Assembly: GCA_016840645.1 (NCBI GenBank)
Contig: JAEORY010000070.1
Span: 1 to 12,479 of the forward strand
Direction of reading: 5' to 3'
Length of the DNA stretch: 12,479 nt
Origin: Candidatus Borrarchaeota archaeon
Lineage (GTDB): Archaea; Asgardarchaeota; Sifarchaeia; Borrarchaeales; Borrarchaeaceae
The position numbers were made by a program, and so were the translations under genes. Below the pieces are notes generated by a model. That model searched no databases and had not been told where the DNA came from. It worked only from the letters and a program-made list of their open reading frames with translations. Position 1 is the first letter of the stretch, and each line of letters starts with the position of its first letter. This document shows positions 1 to 6,172 of the stretch, in pieces.

Positions 1-129
1 TATAGTTTTTTGGTGAAACCAATTATAGTACCTACGGGGCGTAGGGATGTTAAGCCTGTGGAGATAAGACCTCCGTAACCCGCAAGGGGATCGAGTCCGT
101 CATTGAAGCAGGAAGCCTCGATGCTTTAG
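1..129 (+). pseudogene. tnpB: C-terminal remnant of a TnpB (IS200/IS605-type) protein, cut by window edge
   Basis: Frame 1 from the first base reads a peptide ending RRDVKPVEIRPP, then TAA at 76-78. The same frame continues PARGSSPSLKQEASML to TAG at 127-129. A VKPVE.RP segment followed by a S..S.KQEA tail is the usual extreme C-terminus of archaeal IS200/IS605-type TnpB proteins, where coding sequence overlaps the element's right end. Because the family-like tail continues past the TAA, that stop looks like a mutation trimming the last 17 residues, although some natural members may end early. The nuclease domain would lie left of the window, so whether the gene is otherwise intact cannot be seen. 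It is not the same TnpB type as the one at 10469-11740, whose C-terminus is unrelated. Confidence 0.6.
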
Positions 130-165
130 CACGAGGTAGCTCACATGCTTTGGAAACAGTTCAAT
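28..165 (+). ncRNA. Putative omega/reRNA 3' region and right end of the TnpB element
   Basis: Three hairpins lie in a row: CCTACG-GGG-CGTAGG at 31-45; CCC-GCAA-GGG at 79-88, with a GNRA-type tetraloop; and a longer stem at 116-136, CCTCG plus TGC pairing with GCA plus CGAGG around a TTTA loop with one bulged A. The last one, in the context GAAGCC...GGTAGCTCAC, is the classic right-end hairpin of IS200/IS605 elements and the 3' end of the guide RNA that TnpB uses. TTCAA at 160-164 resembles the cleavage tetranucleotide context of such right ends and may mark the element boundary; that point is a guess. The T-rich run at 173-178 could end the transcript. If functional, the guide would be the bases just beyond the boundary. 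Confidence 0.5.
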
Positions 166-235
166 AAGAAAATTTTTTAGTAAGCTGTCGAAAACAACTA
201 TTTTGTATTTTATTTCGCGGACTTCATCCTAGAGA

Positions 236-1372
236 CTATTTCCAAAGCCCTACACTATCAAAAAATTTGTTATACACGATTAAAATTGCCAACCAAAGCC
301 CTTGAAATATGAACGGGACTTTATTGTAAAAATGGCTGCTTTCATTAAGAAAATCACCTAAATAAATGTAATACACATAATAATTGAGTGTCGCGAGGAT
401 TAAAACCAATAGAGTTCTCATAAAAACATTAAATCTTTTATCGTATTCATTAGGCCAGTTATAGCAATAAACTGCCCAGAAATATACCCATGAAATTATA
501 AATATGGAAAAATTTGCAGCATTTCTTAGATACCAATCACTACCTGGATTTTCCCACAGAAACCAAGATTGGGTAGATACTAGTACAAGAAGTGCAAAAA
601 AAACATAGCCTCCAACCAAACATATTGAACTTGCAAATATTCCTTGATAGGGTTGGTTTTTTATTCTCTCAATTGGCCAACTTTCCCATAGTATCCTTAA
701 AAGCAGTGTAACTGCTAGGGCGCTGTAAAGATACCCAATAAAGGCGTTAAGACTTATAACTGGTTTAAATTCACTATTTGCTATTTGTGCTGGGAGAACA
801 AACCAAGCATAGGTTAAAACTAGAAGAAAAGTGCACCATAGAAACTCAAGAACTCTTATTTTGTATCTATTAAGCTCGTTTAAAGGCCAATGTCCCCAAA
901 AAAACGACCACAATAAATAGATGAAAATGCCTGTCGATGATATGAAAAATAAAGAAGTATCTTTGACTCGATTAAAAAGCGAGTTAATTTCACCCCATAC
1001 TAATGTAATATATGCAATTATTACAAACATAACTGCAATATTTAAGGCAGTTAGCGCTAACCCTGTCTCGTGTTCTCTTATTTTTAATGTAGTCTTTAGA
1101 AACTCTTTGAATTTCATCTCAGGGTCAATGAATTGGAGATATAGGATTATTGATAGAATAAATAAAAAGATGTAGTTGAGAACAAGATCAGCTGAAGCCT
1201 CTTCATACAACCGGAAAGTTCTCCAAATAAAAAACTCGCCTTCGGGATCGATAAAAAGCCACCAAATAAAAAGCGATAAAGCGAATGTAAACGCGAAAGT
1301 TAAAATTGTTGTAATAATGGGATTATATCGTGGGATGATCTCAGTTTCTTTTTCCTTTGATTGAAATGCCAT
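236..1372 (-). CDS. Polytopic membrane protein with repeated two-helix units, function unknown
   Basis: I do not recognise the family. Residue numbers here count from the upstream ATG at 1381. There are about ten hydrophobic helices, roughly at residues 22-44, 66-85, 107-128, 142-161, 176-195, 209-231, 248-269, 292-309, 323-341 and 354-371. Odd-numbered helices 1 and even-numbered partners are followed by a short loop with an invariant proline: FIDPE at 43-47, FIDPE at 84-88, HWP at 164-166, SWP at 234-236 and NWP at 308-310. The last four are 70-79 residues apart, so the protein seems to have grown by duplication of a two-helix unit. It is rich in Trp, Tyr and Phe and has no visible signal peptide or soluble domain. 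I place the start at the second ATG (1372) because GAGG at 1382-1385 is nine bases from it but directly abuts the first ATG. The gene ends in TAG and lies 187 bases downstream of the operon, on the same strand. Confidence 0.8.
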   Translation of the reverse strand: MAFQSKEKETEIIPRYNPIITTILTFAFTFALSLFIWWLFIDPEGEFFIWRTFRLYEEASADLVLNYIFLFILSIILYLQFIDPEMKFKEFLKTTLKIREHETGLALTALNIAVMFVIIAYITLVWGEINSLFNRVKDTSLFFISSTGIFIYLLWSFFWGHWPLNELNRYKIRVLEFLWCTFLLVLTYAWFVLPAQIANSEFKPVISLNAFIGYLYSALAVTLLLRILWESWPIERIKNQPYQGIFASSICLVGGYVFFALLVLVSTQSWFLWENPGSDWYLRNAANFSIFIISWVYFWAVYCYNWPNEYDKRFNVFMRTLLVLILATLNYYVYYIYLGDFLNESSHFYNKVPFIFQGLWLAILIVYNKFFDSVGLWK

Positions 1373-1381
1373 TCTTGTCAT

Positions 1382-1385
1382 CCTC
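1382..1385 (-). promoter_or_regulatory. Shine-Dalgarno motif deciding the start of the membrane protein
   Basis: On the minus strand GAGG is followed at once by ATG-ACA-AGA-ATG. The first ATG leaves no spacer, while the second leaves nine bases, a workable distance. This favours translation from 1372 over 1381. Confidence 0.45.
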
Positions 1386-1463
1386 GAATTTCGTAATCAT
1401 TGATAAAGGTTATAGAAGTTTAATTTTCAAATATTTCGTATTTCCCAGTATCTCCAATATCTA

Positions 1464-1472
1464 CTTATATTT
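1464..1472 (-). promoter_or_regulatory. Candidate TATA box for the membrane protein gene
   Basis: The minus strand reads AAATATAAG here, a plausible archaeal TATA element. A transcript starting about 25 bases downstream would have a leader of about 65-70 bases. The intergenic stretch 1382-1559 is AT-rich throughout, so this is only the best of several candidates. I see no gene in this gap. Confidence 0.3.
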
Positions 1473-1510
1473 CATATTCTTCGGGCTGTAATGAATAAGC
1501 ACTACTAAGT

Positions 1511-1548
1511 TAAAAAGATAAGTGAAGTTCAAAAAAATGGAGAAAAGA
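1511..1548 (-). terminator. Oligo-T termination region after the coiled-coil operon
   Basis: Just past the TAG stop at 1560-1562, the minus strand carries a TTTTC tract, seven T (1531-1537) and five T (1512-1516). Archaeal RNA polymerase commonly terminates at such T-runs without a hairpin. It would separate the operon from the membrane protein gene. Confidence 0.4.
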
Positions 1549-1559
1549 CTGTTGTGTTC

Positions 1560-4500
1560 CTAAATCGCCTTGCTTTTCGCGGTGTATCCCGATAATAACT
1601 CACTATTTATCAGTTCTATCAAATGGTCATTTGTCGACAGGATTCCTATTAGATCTCTTCCTTTTACTGCTGGAGCTATGAGAACTTCTTCGCTATCTCG
1701 CGAAATTACATAGATCTTCGGATCAGGATAGTTTCTAACGCGGACATTTCCACGCTCTTGAAGTTGCCCTGCATCTTTCATATTAGCCTCAGCTAATTCT
1801 GTAACACATGTGACACGTATCGTTTTCTTAATATTTGATAAAGAATCTACTGGTATATCTTCAAATTTTGGCGTTACTAAAATGAGATTTGCTTTTGTTC
1901 TGTCTATAATAGCCTTTATGTTGAAAAGGATATTTGCATCCCCAACCACACGGTATGTCTGTTCAACTGGCAAAGGCTCTGCTTTTCTCGAAAGTTTTTG
2001 AATTGTGCCTAGCACACGGGCTGCCTTATTGCTTGCGGCTACCGCAGCTTCTAGTTCAGATGGGATTACATTGACTACATCAGTTAATTCTTTTTCGATT
2101 CCTTCGACTCGATTAGTGACTATTTGGAGTAGTTCATCTTTGTGGGTAACTACAGTGCCTTCATAGTTCTGAATTTGTGAAGAAGTTGTCTCAGATAATT
2201 TTTCATTAAGTTGTTTTGTTGCTGTTTCGACTTCTATGCCTAAATTCTCCAGAAATTCATTAATTTTGTCAATACTACTATATATGTTCTCGCGGTATTT
2301 TGTAGTTTGTACAGAGAGTAAATTAGAGAAGGATCCCTTAAAATCAACAGTTCCTTCAAGGATCGTTGTTGAGGGCCTTGATAAGAGTTGATCCAATCTT
2401 GTGATTATCTGCTCTAGTCGAGTATCAAATTTTGCAAGATAATCTTTCCCGCTGGCTATAAGTGCGTTTTTTAATTCGTCTACCTTTTGTTTTACGGATG
2501 TATTCGCTTGATCCAATATCTTATCGAATTTAGTTAGTATCGTCTCAATATCTTCAGTAATTATTCCCTCTTTCTCCTCTAAAACGTCAAAAATGGTCTT
2601 TTTGATCTCAGAGATCTCGGAATCTGCTTCTTTGACTTTCTCATTTACGCTAACGGAAAGTTTATCAAGTTCTGTTGTAACCTCTTTAAGTTCCGTGGCT
2701 CCTTCTGTAGTTTTTTCTAACTTTTCAAGAAGGGCTTTTGCTTGAGGTTCAAACTTTTGTATGATATTTGAGTCCAGTTCAGCTAAAGTTGAAGCCGATT
2801 CATCTAATGTCCCTGATAGTTTGTTTAACATATCTTCTGTCTCTGAAAGTTTGGTGTTAAGTGTTGAATTAAATCCCGATACTTTTTGTATAGTTTCCTC
2901 AAGTACATTCAATACAATATCCGATAGATTCTGTTTCAACTCCATCAGATGTGATGTCGAAGCATCTATCTTCTCCTCAGTTATTTTTTCAATTAAAGTT
3001 TCAACAGATTGTTCAGTTTCCGTTTTTCTTGTATTAATTTCGTCTTCAGCTTTTTCTTGTAACGCTGAGTTATTGCGTTCTATCTCTGCTCCCTTTTCGT
3101 TTAGGATAGTATTCGTATTCTCTTGTAGAGAATGTAAATTGCTTTCATTTATTTCTTTAAGAGAGTTTGCTAGAGACTCAACATTCGTTTTTATCGTGTT
3201 GAGCAGCGAATCCTGCGCTGTTATCTCTTCAATGGTTCTTGTAGTTGTATTCATTTTATGTTGTATCAAAGTAGATACAATCTTTTCTTCGTATTGAGAA
3301 AATGACTCGTTGAACTGTCCTACCCAACTATTGCTGGATTCTTGATTCGCGTCTCGAAGATTTTCGAGGATTTTAGTGAGAGTATCGCATAAATTGGTCG
3401 TAAGTTCCTTCCTTTCATTCATGTTTGACTGTAATTGTAAATCTATTTGTTTTCCAGCCTTTTCTAAACTCTTAGTGTTTATAGCAGCTGTTTTTTGAAT
3501 TTCTTCAAAAGCAGTTTTAGCCTCATTAAGTTTCTCGGTGAGTACTTTTCCAGCAGCAAAAGTCATTTCATTGATCGATTCTTTATTTTCTTCCAATCTG
3601 AGCACAACAGATTCTTTAGCCTCTGAATTATTGGTTTTTAAACCATTAGTGAAGCGTTCTAACGCATTCTCTATCTCTTTTTGAAAAGCACCTTGGAAGG
3701 TGGATGCAAAGTTTGAAACGATTGTTTCATAGGTTGTGTTCATTTTCTCAAAATTGGATTCGGCGTCTTTTTCTATGGTCTCCACTCTGTATGTCATATT
3801 TCGGCTAATATTATCCAATAAGGATGATACTCCCAACTCATACGCTTCCGTGTTTGAGTTTATTACATCTCTGACCTGTGCTCTCAATGACTGCAATTCT
3901 CCCTCCATTGACGCCAAGTCTGTCATGAATTCCTCTAACCCTGCCTTGCGCAAGCCGAATAAACTGCTGGCTTTTTCTTCGGTCTTCGTTTTTAAAACGT
4001 CAACGATAGACAAGAGTCGTCCAGAAGTATCCGCGAAGCGTATGTCAAGTTGACTTATTCGATCCTTATGCTCCTCTAACTCTTTCTCGATGACATTTGG
4101 CACTTCATCTCTTATTCCCATGCTTTCTGTGAGCACATTGTCGATGAACGTTTTCATAAGTTCCATATTTTGCTTTTTTGACTCCTCCAGTTGTTTAAGC
4201 ACATTTTGAGAGGTTCCCTCAATATGGGCCGCAGTTTTTCCTTTTACATCTGTGAACTGCTTGTCCATATTTTTATTGCTAACCGAGAACATCTCTAAAA
4301 GATCTGTCTGGGTCTTTTCATTTGATTCTTTTAGTTTTCCGTGTTCTATATTGAATTGTTCTTTAATTTGTTCTTTTGTCGTATCTATAGTTGTATTCGC
4401 TTTGGTGATCATTTCTGAGAGTGCTTCATCAATTTCTTTAACTATAGTTTGATTAGCATCTTTGACTTGTGAAATCGCTTCTTTAAGTTGATCAGTTGTT

Positions 4501-6158
4501 TTTGTTAACAGGTCAGCATCCTTTTTTTCACTTTCTTCTAAAGTTTGAGAGATTAATTCTATGTTTGCTTTAATTTCTGTGGTTATTTTTTCCTGGTTTT
4601 CTTCTGTTAACCTCGTAGCGTCATTAACAGAATTTTCAATAAGTACGTTCGTAGAAACAATACTATTATTCACAACATCGGATAATTCATATGCAAGCGT
4701 ACTAAATTTTTCCTGTAAACGAGTGCTACCTTCAAAGAATTCTTCTAAGAGTTGCTCCATCGATTGCCCAACAAGTTCGTGTACCTTACTTTTCGCATCT
4801 TTAATTGTTTGTGAAACCACATCTAAAAGCTCTTTTTGCATTGTTTCCGCGTTTGAGGCATGTGACTTCAAGAGACCATCAAAATCACTTTTTAGTGAAC
4901 TTATCTCAGTTAACATTTTGGTAAGGTTTTCACTAATTTCTTCCTTTAACTGGTTCATCTTTGTAACAATATCGTCTCTCTCTGTATCTACAAATGTGTC
5001 TACTTGTGTATTAAACGCTTCAATCTGCGTTTTTAGTCCTTGATCAAGTGAAGTTACAGTATTTCCAGCATCTTCGATTTTTGCTTTGATTAATTCAGCA
5101 AAAGATGATATTCCTTCTTTCGTTTTATTTATAATTTCCATATTTTTTTTCTTTAGGTCCTTAATAACAGCCTTAACTTCAGCGAGTGAGCTTTTTAACA
5201 TGCCACTGCTTTCATCTTTGAAGGTCATGAGTTTAGTATCTATATTTGAAATATTAGAAAGAAGTGTAGTTGAAATATTAGAAAGAAGTGCATTGAGTTT
5301 TTCCTTAAAGGCGTCAATAGATGAAATTGCAATGCCTTCTGTTTTTTCTTTAGCATCCGTAAATCCAGTTGTATAAACCTGAGTTAGGTTAGTCAGCGTT
5401 TCACTAGCATCTTTTTTAAATTTCTCAACATCCTCTGCATCTGTCTCCTCAGTACTTTCAAGCAGTTGTTCGCTCTTTTCTTGGTAGCGTGTAACGTTTG
5501 CTCTCCAATCATTTATTTGTTCTCTAATGGCTTCTGCCAATTGTTCGTTTAGTGTCCGCATTTCGGCTTCAAATTCGTTTGAAGTATTATCTAATGCATC
5601 AAATAATGTGTCTTTAAGTCCGGTCAATGTCTCTTCAAACGCGGTATAATTATCTTTTAAGGTGGTTGTTATTGTTTCTCTATTTTGGTCAGCATCAGAT
5701 TTGACGTGCTCGCCGAAATCCTTTGAAATTGAATCAATCTGCTCTTTGGTTATATCAACATTTTTCTTGAATTCTTCAAGATGTTCATTAATTACTGCGG
5801 TTGTAGATTCCTTGAATCCTTGAAGTTGAGATGACAACGCGTTCTTGACGTCATTCCATTTAGCTGTTATCTTGTCGCGTACATTTGACAGCCGTTGCGT
5901 GAGATCTTCTTCGACTTTTTCGCTTAAAACGATTCGTGGTTCCATAGCTACTAGAATATCTACTTTACCTGGAATCCGACGAATTAGCCCCTTCTGTTCA
6001 AGTGCGATCAAATTACTTTGTATTTCTGGAAGAGGGTCTCCTGCATAAAGAACTAATTCCTCTAATGTTTTCGCTCCTAAACCAACGATTGTTTCGTAAA
6101 TTTTTCTTTCAATTTCATTGAGCCCGATTAATTCGTATACTTCTTCTGCATTAAGCAT
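1560..6158 (-). CDS. Giant TrmB-like protein: N-terminal winged helix, ~1300-residue coiled coil, C-terminal TrmB-type domain
   Basis: Residues 1-75 form a TrmB-type winged helix: LIGLNEIERKIYETI, then a second helix region, the recognition region LPEIQSNLIALEQKGLIRR, and a wing ending near VAMEPR. Residues about 76-1390 are predicted coiled coil, rich in Glu, Lys, Ser, Thr and Asn. They are nearly proline-free, with prolines I located at 687, 1138, 1262 and about 1360 as possible hinges. Residues about 1401-1532 return to a compact alpha/beta pattern (YRVVGDANI..NIKAII, ANLILVTP, PKIYVISRD..EVLIAP) resembling the TrmB C-terminal, PLD-like effector domain; no HKD catalytic motif is visible. 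Ordinary TrmB proteins are about 250-350 residues, so a huge rod has been inserted between their two domains. GAGGAG at 6167-6172, eight bases ahead, supports the ATG. It is the last gene of the operon and ends in TAG. I infer a DNA-binding scaffold or tether rather than a simple sugar regulator. SMC-type annotation would be wrong, as no ATPase head exists. Confidence 0.9.
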   Translation of the reverse strand: MLNAEEVYELIGLNEIERKIYETIVGLGAKTLEELVLYAGDPLPEIQSNLIALEQKGLIRRIPGKVDILVAMEPRIVLSEKVEEDLTQRLSNVRDKITAKWNDVKNALSSQLQGFKESTTAVINEHLEEFKKNVDITKEQIDSISKDFGEHVKSDADQNRETITTTLKDNYTAFEETLTGLKDTLFDALDNTSNEFEAEMRTLNEQLAEAIREQINDWRANVTRYQEKSEQLLESTEETDAEDVEKFKKDASETLTNLTQVYTTGFTDAKEKTEGIAISSIDAFKEKLNALLSNISTTLLSNISNIDTKLMTFKDESSGMLKSSLAEVKAVIKDLKKKNMEIINKTKEGISSFAELIKAKIEDAGNTVTSLDQGLKTQIEAFNTQVDTFVDTERDDIVTKMNQLKEEISENLTKMLTEISSLKSDFDGLLKSHASNAETMQKELLDVVSQTIKDAKSKVHELVGQSMEQLLEEFFEGSTRLQEKFSTLAYELSDVVNNSIVSTNVLIENSVNDATRLTEENQEKITTEIKANIELISQTLEESEKKDADLLTKTTDQLKEAISQVKDANQTIVKEIDEALSEMITKANTTIDTTKEQIKEQFNIEHGKLKESNEKTQTDLLEMFSVSNKNMDKQFTDVKGKTAAHIEGTSQNVLKQLEESKKQNMELMKTFIDNVLTESMGIRDEVPNVIEKELEEHKDRISQLDIRFADTSGRLLSIVDVLKTKTEEKASSLFGLRKAGLEEFMTDLASMEGELQSLRAQVRDVINSNTEAYELGVSSLLDNISRNMTYRVETIEKDAESNFEKMNTTYETIVSNFASTFQGAFQKEIENALERFTNGLKTNNSEAKESVVLRLEENKESINEMTFAAGKVLTEKLNEAKTAFEEIQKTAAINTKSLEKAGKQIDLQLQSNMNERKELTTNLCDTLTKILENLRDANQESSNSWVGQFNESFSQYEEKIVSTLIQHKMNTTTRTIEEITAQDSLLNTIKTNVESLANSLKEINESNLHSLQENTNTILNEKGAEIERNNSALQEKAEDEINTRKTETEQSVETLIEKITEEKIDASTSHLMELKQNLSDIVLNVLEETIQKVSGFNSTLNTKLSETEDMLNKLSGTLDESASTLAELDSNIIQKFEPQAKALLEKLEKTTEGATELKEVTTELDKLSVSVNEKVKEADSEISEIKKTIFDVLEEKEGIITEDIETILTKFDKILDQANTSVKQKVDELKNALIASGKDYLAKFDTRLEQIITRLDQLLSRPSTTILEGTVDFKGSFSNLLSVQTTKYRENIYSSIDKINEFLENLGIEVETATKQLNEKLSETTSSQIQNYEGTVVTHKDELLQIVTNRVEGIEKELTDVVNVIPSELEAAVAASNKAARVLGTIQKLSRKAEPLPVEQTYRVVGDANILFNIKAIIDRTKANLILVTPKFEDIPVDSLSNIKKTIRVTCVTELAEANMKDAGQLQERGNVRVRNYPDPKIYVISRDSEEVLIAPAVKGRDLIGILSTNDHLIELINSELLSGYTAKSKAI
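5247..5294 (-). repeat. Tandem 24-base duplication inside the giant coiled coil
   Basis: Two adjacent 24-base units (5247-5270 and 5271-5294) differ at only two positions and encode consecutive LLSNIS-containing octapeptides near residues 289-304. Eight residues do not match the seven-residue heptad, so the duplication shifts coiled-coil register by one position. The near identity suggests a recent slippage event. Confidence 0.8.
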
Positions 6159-6166
6159 TATCCAAT

Positions 6167-6172
6167 CTCCTC
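6167..6172 (-). promoter_or_regulatory. Strong Shine-Dalgarno site in the gap between the two coiled-coil genes
   Basis: GAGGAG lies in the 14-base gap after the TAA of the upstream gene and eight bases before the ATG of the 1532-residue gene. It fixes that start and indicates translation from one shared transcript. Confidence 0.7.

Noticed and set aside
1..165. Housekeeping structured RNA such as a tRNA, SRP RNA or RNase P RNA
   Set aside because: The hairpins lie in and just after a reading frame with a TnpB C-terminal signature, and no tRNA cloverleaf or other conserved core can be drawn.
921..1364. Two plus-strand open frames opposite the membrane protein gene
   Set aside because: No ribosome site, no recognisable domain, and full overlap with a convincing ten-helix membrane protein.
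1810..6048. Several plus-strand open frames of 60-180 codons opposite the 1532-residue gene
   Set aside because: They are antisense shadows of a coiled-coil gene. Their Ser/Phe/Val-rich products mirror Glu/Lys/Asn codons, and none has a ribosome site or family resemblance.
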